A stretch of 64,000 nucleotides of DNA from Aquimarina amphilecti (GCF_900109375.1 NZ_FOAB01000003.1:458830-522829), one strand, 5' to 3'; shown: positions 9,531 through 20,150, counted from the first letter of the stretch. The notes: generated by a model not told the origin, from the letters alone. Numbers and translations are program-made.

Positions 9531-11843
9531 CTACACATCACCGGAAACAAGTGAAAACATCTCTTTTTCTCTTTTTTCTTTTTCCTGAGCATCTATTACA
9601 GCAACGGCAGCAACATTAACCATCTCCTCTACACTTGCACCTAACTGAAGTATATGAACTGGTTTTTTCATCCCCATCATTATAGGCCCTATAGATTCCG
9701 AATTATTTAATTCTTTAAGCATTTTATATGTACTATTAGCAGAATCTAAATTTGGAAAAACCAATGTATTTACTTTACGACCATTAAGTTTAGAAAACGG
9801 GAATTTATCTTTTCTCATATCCCTATTTAAAGCAAAATCCATTTGTAATTCTCCATCAACAATAAGATTCGGGTAATAACGATGTAAATATGAAACTGCG
9901 TCTTTTACTTTAGAAGCATTGGGATGTTTTGAAGATCCAAAGTTAGCATAAGATATCATTGCAATAACAGGATCAACTCCAAACATCTCCACAGTTCTTG
10001 CTGTCATTTGAGCAATTTTTGCCAACTCTTTAGATGTAGGGTCAATATTAATAGAAGTATCACTTATAAACAAAGGGCCTTTATTAGTCATCATTACATT
10101 CATTGTAGCTATTCTGGTAGCTCCTTTAGCCAAACCTATAAGTTCTAGCATCGGCTTTAACACCGTAGGATAGCTTCGTGAATACCCCGACAACAAAGCA
10201 TCTGCATCACCCTCATTAACCATCATTGCAGCAAAATAATTACGCTCACGCATCAATCGTTGTGCTCCATAAAGTGTTATTCCTTTTCTACTATTATCTT
10301 GCCAATATTTCTGAGCATATCTATTTTTCCTATCAATTTCCTCATCTGCTTTAGGATCAATGATAGTAACTCCTGTAGGATCAAAATCGATCTCCTTCAT
10401 CAACTCAGCAATAATATCTTTTCGCCCTAATAATATTGGGAAAGCTATTCCTTCTTCTTTTACCGTCTGCGCTGCTTTTAATACATCTAGATGATCTCCT
10501 TCTGCAAAAACAACTTTTTTAGGGCTTAACTTAGCTCGATCCATTAATAATCGAACCAATTTATTATCATTCCCCATCCGGTCAAGAAGCTCACTTTCAT
10601 ATTTATCCCAGTCTTCTATTGGTTCTGTAGCGATACCACTCTCTATAGCAGCTTTAGCCACAGCTGGAGGAACTTTTGCAATTAATCTAGGATCAAAAGG
10701 CTTCGGTATAATATAATCTCTTCCAAAATTTAGTCTGGTTTCTCCATAAGCAATATTTACTTGCTCAGGTACTGGTTCTTTAGCTAAATCTGCTAATGCT
10801 TTTACAGCCGCCATTTTCATTTCTTCATTAATACCAGTAGCTCTTACATCTAGGGCTCCTCTAAATATAAACGGAAAACCAAGAACATTATTAACCTGAT
10901 TAGGATGATCACTTCGTCCTGTAGCCATAATAATATCCTTACGTGTTTGTACAGCTAGATCATATCTTATTTCTGGATCAGGGTTCGCCATAGCAAATAC
11001 TATAGGGTCATTAGCCATGGATAATAACATTTCTGGCTCCACCAAATTAGCCATAGACAAACCAATAAACACATCAGCATCTTTCATAGCATCTGCAAGA
11101 GTATCAAGATCTCGATTTGTTGCAAATTCTGCTTTTTCTGGAGTTAGAGTATCTCTATCTTTTCGAATTACACCTTTACTATCAGTCATTACTATATTTT
11201 CAGCTTTTGCTCCAAAAGCTTTATATAGCCTTGTACAAGAAACTGCTGCAGCTCCGGCTCCACTTACTACTATTTTGACTTTGCCAATATCTTTTCCAGC
11301 AATTTCTAATGCATTTAATAATGCCGCTGCAGAAATAATAGCAGTTCCATGTTGATCATCATGCATCACAGGGATATCTAACTCTTCCTTTAGGCGTCTT
11401 TCTATTTCAAAAGCTTCCGGAGCTTTAATATCTTCTAGATTAATCCCGCCAAAAGTTGGTGCTATATTTTTCACTGTTTCGATAAACGCATCCACATCTT
11501 TAGTGTCAACTTCAATATCAAATACATCTATATCTGCAAAGATTTTAAATAATAATCCTTTACCTTCCATAACGGGCTTAGAGGCTTCAGGACCAATATC
11601 TCCTAATCCTAAAACAGCTGTTCCATTAGATATTACTGCTACTAAGTTTCCTTTTGCAGTATACTTATATACGTTTGCTGTATCTTTTTCGATTTCTAAG
11701 CAAGGTTCTGCCACTCCAGGAGAATATGCCAATGACAAATCTCTTTGCGTAGCATATTTTTTGGTAGGTACTACTTTGATTTTACCAGGAGTAGGTTTCG
11801 CGTGATAAATTAACGCTTCTCTTCGTTTACTTTCGATACTCAT
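9531..11843 (-). CDS. maeB: NADP-dependent malic enzyme with C-terminal phosphotransacetylase-like domain
   Basis: This 770-aa protein has the two-part architecture of MaeB. The malic enzyme half covers about residues 1-425 and includes SLAYSPGVAEPC (37-48), DDQHGTAI and a Rossmann segment VVSGAGAAAVS near residue 190. The second half (about 430-765) is a PTA/PTB-type domain. The enzyme oxidatively decarboxylates malate to pyruvate with NADP+, supplying NADPH and pyruvate. In characterised MaeB proteins the PTA domain is regulatory, sensing acetyl-CoA, rather than catalytic. The gene is monocistronic: it has its own promoter at 11871-11899 and a terminator at 9455-9497. Confidence 0.96.
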   Translation of the reverse strand: MSIESKRREALIYHAKPTPGKIKVVPTKKYATQRDLSLAYSPGVAEPCLEIEKDTANVYKYTAKGNLVAVISNGTAVLGLGDIGPEASKPVMEGKGLLFKIFADIDVFDIEVDTKDVDAFIETVKNIAPTFGGINLEDIKAPEAFEIERRLKEELDIPVMHDDQHGTAIISAAALLNALEIAGKDIGKVKIVVSGAGAAAVSCTRLYKAFGAKAENIVMTDSKGVIRKDRDTLTPEKAEFATNRDLDTLADAMKDADVFIGLSMANLVEPEMLLSMANDPIVFAMANPDPEIRYDLAVQTRKDIIMATGRSDHPNQVNNVLGFPFIFRGALDVRATGINEEMKMAAVKALADLAKEPVPEQVNIAYGETRLNFGRDYIIPKPFDPRLIAKVPPAVAKAAIESGIATEPIEDWDKYESELLDRMGNDNKLVRLLMDRAKLSPKKVVFAEGDHLDVLKAAQTVKEEGIAFPILLGRKDIIAELMKEIDFDPTGVTIIDPKADEEIDRKNRYAQKYWQDNSRKGITLYGAQRLMRERNYFAAMMVNEGDADALLSGYSRSYPTVLKPMLELIGLAKGATRIATMNVMMTNKGPLFISDTSINIDPTSKELAKIAQMTARTVEMFGVDPVIAMISYANFGSSKHPNASKVKDAVSYLHRYYPNLIVDGELQMDFALNRDMRKDKFPFSKLNGRKVNTLVFPNLDSANSTYKMLKELNNSESIGPIMMGMKKPVHILQLGASVEEMVNVAAVAVIDAQEKEKREKEMFSLVSGDV

Positions 11844-11870
11844 ACTATATCAATAAAATTGTGTGCTATA

Positions 11871-11899
11871 CAAAGGTACAAGTCTATGCGAGATGCAAA
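11871..11899 (-). promoter_or_regulatory. maeB: Promoter of maeB
   Basis: On the minus strand TTTG (complement of 11896-11899) is followed after 17 nt by TACCTTTG (complement of 11871-11878). Both halves fit the Bacteroidetes sigma-A consensus TTTG/TAnnTTTG. The -7 box lies 27 nt before the maeB ATG. Confidence 0.65.
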
Positions 11900-11985
11900 A
11901 GACAAAACAAGGTAATCTTTAAAAAAATTGAAGTTTCAAAAAACTTATTGGTTTTTTATGAATTATATTGCGAATTACACAACTA

Positions 11986-13920
11986 TTAATCTCTTTTATT
12001 AAATATATCATCAGGATCCACTAGCTGATCTAATTGAGATTGTAGTGTTTTATCTAAAATACTTAACCCTAATTGATAAGATGCATTCATCCATCCAAAT
12101 CCACTTGGCGTTATATAATCAAATTCTGTCCCAACGTTACCGTATTCTGCATATACTTTATGTGTACATTTTACTACATCGTACTTTTCGGGAATAGTAC
12201 CATTATAATTGACTGCGTTCTTCGTAATCATCCATAACCAACGATACACCAATTCCTGAGCCTCTTTTTCATACCCATAATTTATAAGACCTCTCCATAT
12301 CATCATTTGATGTGGTGCCCAACCATTAGGATAATCCCATTGGCGTTGGGGCGCATTTGGATCTTCTTTATTAGCAATATCCATTGTTGCCGCAACACCA
12401 CCCTTTTGCACTAAATTATCAAATAAATTCTTCACCAAAGAAGCTGCCTGATCTTTAGTACTTAATCCAGCCCAAAGTGGATAATAATTAGTAGCAGATT
12501 CTATCTCTTGTTTTGTTTTTGTTACAAAATTATAATCATAATAAACTTCCTTTTCTTTATCCCATAATAGATCATTCATTAGTTTATTTCTCTCTTCTGC
12601 TTTTTCTAACCAAAAAACAGAGGAGTATTCCTTAGAATCTATAACAAATTTATCATTAAACGCTTCTCTTATCAAATAAGCTATATCCTTTTCATACTTA
12701 TATAAAAGACTATTAATTCCTACTGTATTAAGATGAACACAAACATCATCCAATCTATTAGAAGTATCATGTCCGCTTTCTCTCATGGACCTATCATGTG
12801 TGAAATACAAATCAAGTTCTTTATCTTTAATTTCACCTGAGTCGTACTTCTCTACAAACACATCTAAGCTAAGCTTATGTTTTTCAGCATATTTATTTAA
12901 TATAAAATCAAAATGTCCTTTTTCTGTCTCTGGAGGAATTCCAATTCCTTCTGCATAAAAGCGACTTAAGCCAGTATTTGTTAAACGAACATCCTTTTCT
13001 GACCAAACATCTTTATATTCCTTTATTACCATTTTAAGGTTACTTGACAACCAATCCCTTGACACTTTTGGGTTTTGTTGATATATTTCTCTAAGTAATG
13101 AGCTAAAAAACGGGGGTTGTGTCCTGGTAAGATAATAACTTCTATTGGCATTAAGAATCTTACCGTAGTGCTCAATCTGATAACCAAAATTATCCGCCAT
13201 TGACATTGCCAAATCCGCCCGTCCATCAATCAATAATCCCACAGACTCAAAATAACTATCCCAACCATACATTTCATTAAATCGCCCTCCAGGAACCACA
13301 AATGGTTTAGCTTGATAGTTTCCTTCCTCATCTACATTATGAGCTAAATTTAGAATACCAGAAACTTCATTTAATGTTTTCACATATGTTGGTGTAATAT
13401 CTTCAGGTAATGTTATCACTTTTAACTTTGGAATATGCGATTTAATAGATTCAAAATAATCAATCGCTTCTTTATCATTAAATGGCACATATAGTCTAAA
13501 AGTATCTGTGTCTGATTTAGTATCTTCTAATACTTTTGCTAATCCTTTTTTATCTACTGATCTTGTTAGATTATCCCAGTATCTAGTTTTAATTAATCTT
13601 GAAATTCGGTTACTCGGAGATTCCTTGATTTTATCTAAAGAAATCGTATCGTTTTTATCAGCTATAGCTAACTCTTGAAGCAAGTTCGACAAATGATACG
13701 TTCCTTCAATCAAATTCACATTACCATTCCCATCAATAAATTCAAATTGTTTAGGCCCTTTATCGTCAATTGTTATTTTCTTATCACCATCTGTATCTTC
13801 TTGTGAAATTAATTTATCAAGTGTTTGCTGATGACCTAAATATTCAATTTTCTTATCATCATTACAATTAAAAAGAAATACAGCAAGTAAACATGTAGCT
13901 AGAAACTTAAAATTTCGCAT
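11986..13920 (-). CDS. treA: Trehalase, GH37 family, predicted lipoprotein
   Basis: This 644-aa protein shows both GH37 signatures: PGGRFNEMYGWDSYF near residue 211 and QWDYPNGWAPHQ near residue 530. The N-terminus is a lipoprotein signal with a lipobox ending LFNC (Cys19), so the mature enzyme is probably anchored in the outer membrane or periplasm. There it would hydrolyse trehalose to two glucose molecules. A region of about 130 residues after the lipobox, with an EF-hand-like Asp-rich stretch (DTDGDKKITIDD, about 43-54), precedes the catalytic part. The gene follows a solute:sodium symporter by 14 nt. The pair suggests trehalose cleavage outside the cytoplasm followed by uptake of the product, which is inference from context. 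Confidence 0.92.
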   Translation of the reverse strand: MRNFKFLATCLLAVFLFNCNDDKKIEYLGHQQTLDKLISQEDTDGDKKITIDDKGPKQFEFIDGNGNVNLIEGTYHLSNLLQELAIADKNDTISLDKIKESPSNRISRLIKTRYWDNLTRSVDKKGLAKVLEDTKSDTDTFRLYVPFNDKEAIDYFESIKSHIPKLKVITLPEDITPTYVKTLNEVSGILNLAHNVDEEGNYQAKPFVVPGGRFNEMYGWDSYFESVGLLIDGRADLAMSMADNFGYQIEHYGKILNANRSYYLTRTQPPFFSSLLREIYQQNPKVSRDWLSSNLKMVIKEYKDVWSEKDVRLTNTGLSRFYAEGIGIPPETEKGHFDFILNKYAEKHKLSLDVFVEKYDSGEIKDKELDLYFTHDRSMRESGHDTSNRLDDVCVHLNTVGINSLLYKYEKDIAYLIREAFNDKFVIDSKEYSSVFWLEKAEERNKLMNDLLWDKEKEVYYDYNFVTKTKQEIESATNYYPLWAGLSTKDQAASLVKNLFDNLVQKGGVAATMDIANKEDPNAPQRQWDYPNGWAPHQMMIWRGLINYGYEKEAQELVYRWLWMITKNAVNYNGTIPEKYDVVKCTHKVYAEYGNVGTEFDYITPSGFGWMNASYQLGLSILDKTLQSQLDQLVDPDDIFNKRD

Positions 13921-13934
13921 ATTTAATTATTTAA

Positions 13935-15653
13935 TTACCAGAAAAAACCAACTACAATAGCAGTTATCACCAACAATATTACAGATAATATTCTATAATT
14001 TTTATACCAAGGTAAATCTACAAGCTCCTTAGACTCCTCCCTAAACATTTCCTTCTTATATGTATACTCTTTTATCTGTTGTTCTGATTGCGGTTTAGTC
14101 AATAGACTAACAATTATATGAAGAATAACACATAGTATGAATAACCAAGTAGCTTTTGCCAAGAAATGTAATTCATTTATAGCAGGAATCCAATCAAACG
14201 TTTGTGATAAAATCATAAACACAGCCAAAGAAAAACCTGTTAACAAACTTACAATTGAACCATTCCCATTAGCACGTTTCCAAAAAAGACCAAGAACAAA
14301 AGTTGAAACTGCCGGAGGACAGGTATATGCGATCACCAATTGTAAATATGTCCATAAAGAATCACTGACACTTTCTATAAATGGCACCCAAGAAATAGCC
14401 AAAACTACCAAAATCACTGTAGTAATTTGTCCTACTCTTACTAATTGCTTACTTGTAAGTTCTGGCTTTAACTGTTTAACAAAGTCCATAGTAACTAAAG
14501 TGGATGCAGAATTAAATGTTGCCGAAACCGATGACATCATTGCTGCCATAAGCCCAGCTACTACTAAACCTAAGACCCCTACTGGCAATAGCTGAAACAA
14601 TAAAACCGGGTAGGTAAGATTTGGACAATCGGAAAGGTTATTACAAATAGTCCCATCGGTCAGTGCATAATTTAGACTTGTAATATCCAAAGTGCTAAAT
14701 AGCAACAATGCTAATACCCCAGGAACTACCATAATAAAAATCACAGGTAATTTTAGGAATCCGGCGAATAATGCCCCCCAACGTCCGTGATTAAGATCTT
14801 TTGCTCCCAAAACACGTTGTACCATAAATTGATTATTTGCCCAAAAGTAAAATCCTAATAACGGAACTCCTGTTAACAATCCCCACCAAGGCATAAATTC
14901 ATCATTACTAGGCCTTACTAGACTAAAAACTTCATCAGAATTAGCAGGTATATATTTTCCTTCTTCTAAGCGATTTCCAAAGTTAACATCTCCTGCAGAC
15001 AACATGGTATCCAATTTTGCCATCATTCCCGACCAACCTCCTCCAAGTTGATTAAAAGCAAAATATGTTAACAAACAGGAACCTATTATAAGTAGTATCG
15101 CTTGAATAACTTCAGTTTGAATTACTGAATTTAATCCTCCAGGAATAGTATATGCTGCAGCGGCAACCGCCAAAATAACTAGAATCAATGTAGAATCCAT
15201 TGAAGGAAACAACAACGTTAACACTATCTTACCCACATATAGTCCTGCTGCAGTATCCACCAAAATATTACCAACTACAGTAATAAATGAAAAATAATAA
15301 CGAGATCTTTTATCATACCTTCTCTCCAAAAATTCAGGCATTGTATACACACCAGATTTTAAATAAAAAGGAAGAAAAAAGATTGCAAAGAAAATTAACA
15401 CAACAACCGCGTACCATTCGTAATTATAAACATTAATATTTGTTTGATAAGCATCAGAGGCGAGTCCAACTAAAGTAGAACTAGAAATATTTGCAGAAAA
15501 TAATGCAATACCCACAATTGGCCAAGTCATTGTTCTTCCTCCTAAAAAATAGTCTTCAGAGCTTCCTCGTTTTGATTTTGATATTCCGTAAATAATAATT
15601 CCAATGAGATACACTACAATTACTGTAATGTCGATATAAGATAATTCATTCAT
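13935..15653 (-). CDS. Solute:sodium symporter (SSS/SGLT family), probable sugar transporter
   Basis: This 572-aa protein has about 13-14 membrane segments and the SSS-family N-terminus, with SSEDYFLGGRTMTW near residue 31 and NISSSTLVGLA near residue 54. The family couples inward Na+ movement to uptake of sugars and related solutes. The most likely substrate is glucose, or trehalose itself, because the trehalase gene begins 14 nt downstream. Substrate cannot be read from the sequence. No confident promoter is visible in the 208-nt gap upstream. Confidence 0.9.
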   Translation of the reverse strand: MNELSYIDITVIVVYLIGIIIYGISKSKRGSSEDYFLGGRTMTWPIVGIALFSANISSSTLVGLASDAYQTNINVYNYEWYAVVVLIFFAIFFLPFYLKSGVYTMPEFLERRYDKRSRYYFSFITVVGNILVDTAAGLYVGKIVLTLLFPSMDSTLILVILAVAAAAYTIPGGLNSVIQTEVIQAILLIIGSCLLTYFAFNQLGGGWSGMMAKLDTMLSAGDVNFGNRLEEGKYIPANSDEVFSLVRPSNDEFMPWWGLLTGVPLLGFYFWANNQFMVQRVLGAKDLNHGRWGALFAGFLKLPVIFIMVVPGVLALLLFSTLDITSLNYALTDGTICNNLSDCPNLTYPVLLFQLLPVGVLGLVVAGLMAAMMSSVSATFNSASTLVTMDFVKQLKPELTSKQLVRVGQITTVILVVLAISWVPFIESVSDSLWTYLQLVIAYTCPPAVSTFVLGLFWKRANGNGSIVSLLTGFSLAVFMILSQTFDWIPAINELHFLAKATWLFILCVILHIIVSLLTKPQSEQQIKEYTYKKEMFREESKELVDLPWYKNYRILSVILLVITAIVVGFFW

Positions 15654-15813
15654 GTGTGAAATGTTTAGTGCTTGATATTATTTAGAGCCATATAGAATCT
15701 TAACACAAAGAACGAAATAAGTCAATATGCATCAATCATTTAGCCAAAAACCTGATGAATATACAAGTTTCTCTTAAAAATATTAATTTTTTGACACCAA
15801 AAACAGGTAAAAC

Positions 15814-15838
15814 GATATATACAACCGTTTGTATTATC
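15814..15838 (-). terminator. Possible terminator after queG
   Basis: An inverted repeat (arms 15814-15824 and 15829-15838, one bulged base, loop CCGT) lies 24 nt beyond the queG stop codon. On the minus strand it is followed by a short T-rich stretch. The stem is AT-rich and the T run is short, so the call is tentative. Confidence 0.4.
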
Positions 15839-15861
15839 AAATCATCAAACAATAAAAGTAT

Positions 15862-16785
15862 TTACTTCAAAAACTGAATGTTCCTATTCAAACCAGAAAA
15901 CTTAGTTCGTTTCACTGCAGATTTTTGAAAAATTTTAGAAAACACGTCTTGAGTGATTTCCTCCCAATCTTTCTTGGTCATTTCTAATAATTCTGGATTG
16001 GGATTAAAAAGTGGTTCACTATGCGGTTTTGAAAAACGATTCCAGGGACACACATCCTGACATACGTCACAACCAAACATCCAGTTATCAAACTTCCCCT
16101 TATAATCAGCAGGAATCTCCTCTTTTAACTCTATTGTAAAATAAGAAATACATTTACTACCATCCACAACATAAGGATCAACGATCGCCTGAGTTGGACA
16201 AGCATCAATACATGCTGTACAAGTACCGCAATGATCTGTTACTGGAGTATCATAATCTAAATCTAGATCAATAATAAGCTCAGCAATAAAATAATAGGAT
16301 CCAACTTTTTGAGTTAACAAATTACTATTCTTTCCTATCCATCCCAATCCACTTCTTGCCGCCCAAGCTTTATCTAAAACTGGAGCTGAATCTACAAATG
16401 CTCTACCATGAACCTCTCCTATTTGTTCCGAAATAAACTCCTGAAGTTGTTTAAGCTTTGATTTAATTACATGATGATAATCATGACCATAAGCATATTT
16501 AGAAATTTTAGGAGCTTCTGAATCTTTTTGAGTTTCTGAAGGAAAATAGTTAAGTAATAATGATATTACACTTTTCGAATCTGGAACTAACTTTGTAGGA
16601 TCTAGCCGTTTGTCGAAGTGGTTCTCCATATATGACATTTGACCATTCATATTTTGATGCAACCATTTTTCCAACCTAGGAGCTTCTTCTTCTAAAAATT
16701 CTGCTCTACTAATTCCACAAGACAGAAAACCGAGGCGCTTGGCTTCGGTTTTTATTAATTGGGTATGTAAAGCTATATTACTCAA
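15862..16785 (-). CDS. queG: Epoxyqueuosine reductase QueG
   Basis: This 307-aa protein has the QueG pattern: an N-terminal cobalamin-binding region with [17 protein letters not shown] (about 129-145) and two 4Fe-4S clusters built from [12 protein letters not shown] (about 188-199) and [10 protein letters not shown] (about 241-250). It performs the last step of queuosine synthesis in tRNA, reducing epoxyqueuosine with cobalamin. The start is TTG (16783-16785), 5 nt after the P450 stop codon. No ATG occurs before about residue 46, which would remove conserved sequence, so TTG is the credible start. It is the last gene of the ruvB-P450-queG run. Confidence 0.95.
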   Translation of the reverse strand: MSNIALHTQLIKTEAKRLGFLSCGISRAEFLEEEAPRLEKWLHQNMNGQMSYMENHFDKRLDPTKLVPDSKSVISLLLNYFPSETQKDSEAPKISKYAYGHDYHHVIKSKLKQLQEFISEQIGEVHGRAFVDSAPVLDKAWAARSGLGWIGKNSNLLTQKVGSYYFIAELIIDLDLDYDTPVTDHCGTCTACIDACPTQAIVDPYVVDGSKCISYFTIELKEEIPADYKGKFDNWMFGCDVCQDVCPWNRFSKPHSEPLFNPNPELLEMTKKDWEEITQDVFSKIFQKSAVKRTKFSGLNRNIQFLK

Positions 16786-16790
16786 AGCCT

Positions 16791-18113
16791 TTATCTTTTT
16801 TCAAACTTTAATATTGCGTTCACGGGCTTTAACGTAATAAGTGGCTTAATCTCTATTTCTGATATGGATGTCGAAATTTTATATTTTCTAATTAATTCAC
16901 TCACAGCATAAATCATTTCATACATAGCAAAATTACTCCCTACACACATTCTTGGCCCTGCACCAAAGGGAAAATACCAGTCCGAATACTTCTTTTTATT
17001 ATCTGGATGAAATCGGTTTGGATCAAAAACTGTAGGGTTTTCCCAGAAATCTTTATGTCTATGAATTTCAAAAAACGAGATAAGCACTGTTGTGCCTTTT
17101 GACAACTCTATATTATTAAATTCATCTTTTTCAATATTTACTCTGTCAGAAAAATATGCTGGTGGATATAAGCGCATAGACTCCTCAATGCATTGAGCTA
17201 CATATTTACTTTTCTCGAACTGTTCCATTAAAGACAATTCTTGATCGCCATACTTCGTTATTTCGGCATACGCTGACTCCTGAATTTCTGGATGCAATGC
17301 TAACAAACTTAAACAAAATGACAATGCATTAGAAGTAGTTTCGTGTCCCGCAACAAATAAAATCAATATTTCATCTATCAATCTTTCATTATCCATCGAA
17401 CTACCATCTTCATACTTAGAACTCAATAACATATCTAAAAGATCATCATATGTGTCTTCAGACCTTCTTCTTTCTTCAATAATATCGTTCAAAATATCCC
17501 GAGCTTCTTGGGTTAAAGTGAGCGTACTTTTTATTTGACCACTCAGATAAAACCACCATCTTTTATATGGTTGTCTAATTTCTCTGATTAAGGATTTTTG
17601 AGCGGCCTCCGTTATATGTTGTAGTCTAGCCATAGTGTTACCTGTATCAGTATAACTGAATAACGATTTTGCAACTACCTTAAAAGCTAGATCATTCATC
17701 AACGGATAAATATCCATGGAAACGTCGACTTCTATTCTAGAGAGTTCTTCATTAATTGTTTCTCTAATTGTTTTTGCAATTACATCTATCTTTTTCTTAT
17801 AAAAAGCAGGCTGAATAAGTCTTCTTTGTCTTAACCAGTGATCACCGTTAGAAGTTAACAGACCATTACCTATATACTTCCCCAAGTCTTTTGTCTGAAG
17901 CGGGGATTTATAATATTTCCTATGTTGATTTTGTAACATGTGTTTTGCAAAACCCGCATCTCTGGTAAAAATAACTGAATTTCCAAACCCTAAATTTACT
18001 TCAAAAACATCTCCATGCTTCTCAAAATTCTTATTATGGAATGGTAATGGATTACTAAGAATACTTTTAGCATTCTTAAGAACATTAAAAAAAGAAACCT
18101 TAGGTATTGTCAT
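16791..18113 (-). CDS. Cytochrome P450
   Basis: This 440-aa protein has the diagnostic P450 motifs in order: the I-helix AGHETTSN (about 254-261), the ExxR pair in EESMRLYPP (about 310-318) and the heme-binding loop [12 protein letters not shown] with the proximal Cys near residue 387. There is no N-terminal membrane anchor. The organisation resembles soluble bacterial CYPs that hydroxylate fatty acids, terpenes or similar hydrophobic substrates. No ferredoxin, ferredoxin reductase or biosynthetic cluster is adjacent, so the redox partner and substrate are unknown. It sits between ruvB (22-nt gap) and queG (5-nt gap), apparently in one transcript. Confidence 0.95.
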   Translation of the reverse strand: MTIPKVSFFNVLKNAKSILSNPLPFHNKNFEKHGDVFEVNLGFGNSVIFTRDAGFAKHMLQNQHRKYYKSPLQTKDLGKYIGNGLLTSNGDHWLRQRRLIQPAFYKKKIDVIAKTIRETINEELSRIEVDVSMDIYPLMNDLAFKVVAKSLFSYTDTGNTMARLQHITEAAQKSLIREIRQPYKRWWFYLSGQIKSTLTLTQEARDILNDIIEERRRSEDTYDDLLDMLLSSKYEDGSSMDNERLIDEILILFVAGHETTSNALSFCLSLLALHPEIQESAYAEITKYGDQELSLMEQFEKSKYVAQCIEESMRLYPPAYFSDRVNIEKDEFNNIELSKGTTVLISFFEIHRHKDFWENPTVFDPNRFHPDNKKKYSDWYFPFGAGPRMCVGSNFAMYEMIYAVSELIRKYKISTSISEIEIKPLITLKPVNAILKFEKR

Positions 18114-18135
18114 ATTATTATTATTTTCAAAAAGA

Positions 18136-19158
18136 CTAAAACAATCCTCCTTGAATGCCTCCTTTAACTCGTCCTAGGTGCTTATAGGCTGCTTCTGTAA
18201 CCTCTCTCCCTCTAGGAGTTCTCATAATAAACCCTTGTTGAATCAAAAAGGGTTCATAAACTTCTTCTATAGTTTCTGCACTTTCGCTTACAGCGGTTGC
18301 CAAAGTAGTGATCCCAACTGGACCACCTTTAAATTTATCAATTAAAGTCGTAAGAATTTTATTATCCATTTCATCGAGACCATGAGCATCCACATTAAGG
18401 GCTTTAAGAGCAAATTTAGAAATCTCTATATCAATCTTACCGTTACCTTTAATTTGAGCAAAATCACGCACTCTACGTAATAAAGCATTTGCAATCCTAG
18501 GAGTTCCTCTACTTCGTCCCGCAATTTCTATAGCTGCTTCCATTGAAATCGGAACATTTAATATATGTGCACTTCTTTCTACTATCGTAGCCAGTAATTC
18601 CGTTGTATAATATTGCAACCTAGATTGAATACCAAAACGTGCTCTCATCGGAGCAGTTAACAGTCCTGATCTTGTAGTTGCTCCAACTAATGTAAATGGA
18701 TTTAAATTAATCTGAACTGTACGCGCATTAGGACCACTTTCGATCATTATATCAATCTTATAATCCTCCATAGCCGAGTATAAATACTCTTCTACTATTG
18801 GGCTTAATCGATGAATCTCATCTATAAATAAAACATCTCGATCATCAAGATTGGTTAACAGACCTGCTAAATCACCTGGTTTATCCAACACTGGTCCGGA
18901 TGTTACCTTTATCCCTACTCCTAATTCATTAGCTAAAATATGTGCTAACGTAGTTTTACCTAAACCTGGAGGTCCATGAAATAATGTATGATCTAATGCC
19001 TCATCTCTAAGATTAGCAGCTTGAACAAAAATCTTAAGATTTTCCAATACCTGATCCTGACCAGCAAAATCTTCAAACGCCAGTGGTCTTAAAGCTCTTT
19101 CTATATCAAGATCTTCATTAGAAAAATTCTCACTTGATGGGTTAAGGTTTTCGTTCAT
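18136..19158 (-). CDS. ruvB: Holliday junction DNA helicase RuvB
   Basis: This 340-aa AAA+ ATPase is the normal RuvB length. It shows Walker [10 protein letters not shown] (about 64-72), Walker [12 protein letters not shown] (about 114-124), sensor-1 [10 protein letters not shown], the arginine-finger region PMRARFG and a C-terminal winged helix ending in the basic tail [14 protein letters not shown]. RuvB hexamers pump DNA through the RuvA-bound junction. It is first in the run ruvB-P450-queG. Confidence 0.98.
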   Translation of the reverse strand: MNENLNPSSENFSNEDLDIERALRPLAFEDFAGQDQVLENLKIFVQAANLRDEALDHTLFHGPPGLGKTTLAHILANELGVGIKVTSGPVLDKPGDLAGLLTNLDDRDVLFIDEIHRLSPIVEEYLYSAMEDYKIDIMIESGPNARTVQINLNPFTLVGATTRSGLLTAPMRARFGIQSRLQYYTTELLATIVERSAHILNVPISMEAAIEIAGRSRGTPRIANALLRRVRDFAQIKGNGKIDIEISKFALKALNVDAHGLDEMDNKILTTLIDKFKGGPVGITTLATAVSESAETIEEVYEPFLIQQGFIMRTPRGREVTEAAYKHLGRVKGGIQGGLF

Positions 19159-19220
19159 TATTTTAAATAAAATTAACTGAGTTTAGAAGTCATCTCTTTA
19201 GCAATAGACATCAGCGTAAA

Positions 19221-19228
19221 CAAATATA
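19221..19228 (-). promoter_or_regulatory. Candidate -7 element for ruvB-P450-queG
   Basis: The minus strand reads TATATTTG, matching TAnnTTTG, 62 nt before the ruvB ATG. No convincing -33 TTG is present at the expected spacing. Confidence 0.35.
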
Positions 19229-19341
19229 CTGGAAAAAGAAAGAGTGTCTTCATTATAATAATTCTTTAGATACTTAATTATTACTACATTCAACATATAA
19301 TAATTAAACAAATATTATATCGATTATCATGCACCGCCATA

Positions 19342-20064
19342 TTAAATAAAATTAGATCCTTTAGTTTCTTCCATAGGTTTAGTACGTATCAAAAATTTTA
19401 AATAAAATAACATCGCAATTATATCTACAGAATATATAATAGCTTCAAAAACGACATTATTATAATATAACTCTTGTACAGGGACTAAAGCATTAACCAA
19501 AATACAACTACTTGCCGCAATTAACAGATAGTAAGAATATTGATAATGATTTCTCAAATAAATTATAAAACAGCATCCCAAAAAATAAAATAAAGAAACA
19601 ACTATTATTACACCATTACCAATAGAATCCTGAAAACCTGGCATTGTCATATTAAAAATAGAAATGGCAAGATAAACTACTAATAACAGGCCAATTACTA
19701 CCGAAGGAGAAAGCACTTCTTTATACCTAATATTTTTTAAAGAAATAAACGGCAACAACAAGTATGAGCATAAAAAATAATACAACAATAACAATATACT
19801 TATATATTCAAAAAATAAATCAAAATCTTTTAAAACAAGAACATCATTTATCATAATAATGATGATAATCAATGGATATAGAAAACTTACCCTCTTCCTG
19901 TTTTCATAATAAATCCAAATCAGTGTAAAAGAAGAAATCGGTTTTACATAGATTAACTCTTGATTCCCAAAAAATAACCCACAAAAAAACACAATAACTA
20001 TACTTATATAACAAAAGACATATGCCGGAGATAGGTAGTTCAATTTTGAATTTTGTATTAACAC
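19342..20064 (-). CDS. Polytopic membrane protein of unknown function
   Basis: I do not recognise this 240-aa protein with certainty. It has about seven or eight hydrophobic segments spread evenly over its length, with short loops and a basic C-terminal tail. The size and topology resemble YhhN/TMEM86-like membrane proteins, but I see no motif that proves this. The start is GTG at 20062-20064; the next internal Met lies far downstream within a membrane segment. It stands alone: 183 nt separate it from ruvB downstream and the cox terminator lies upstream. Base composition is very AT-rich, as usual for membrane genes here. Confidence 0.6.
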   Translation of the reverse strand: MLIQNSKLNYLSPAYVFCYISIVIVFFCGLFFGNQELIYVKPISSFTLIWIYYENRKRVSFLYPLIIIIIMINDVLVLKDFDLFFEYISILLLLYYFLCSYLLLPFISLKNIRYKEVLSPSVVIGLLLVVYLAISIFNMTMPGFQDSIGNGVIIVVSLFYFLGCCFIIYLRNHYQYSYYLLIAASSCILVNALVPVQELYYNNVVFEAIIYSVDIIAMLFYLKFLIRTKPMEETKGSNFI

Positions 20065-20150
20065 TCTAAAATAGCACTAAAATTCAATTTAACAAACTAC
20101 TAAACTATGCTTCTATATAATATTGATCTGATAAAACCTTTTATACTATC

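Noticed and set aside
11017..11805. Open frames of about 100 codons opposite maeB
   Set aside because: They mirror the conserved malic-enzyme coding sequence and have no independent start region or motif.
14137..14595. Open frame of 152 codons opposite the symporter gene
   Set aside because: It lies wholly within a clear membrane transporter gene on the other strand and shows no family pattern; it is a by-product of codon usage.
19274..19307. AT-only inverted repeat downstream of the unknown membrane protein gene
   Set aside because: A 9-bp all-A/T stem with a 14-nt loop and no T run is expected by chance in this composition.
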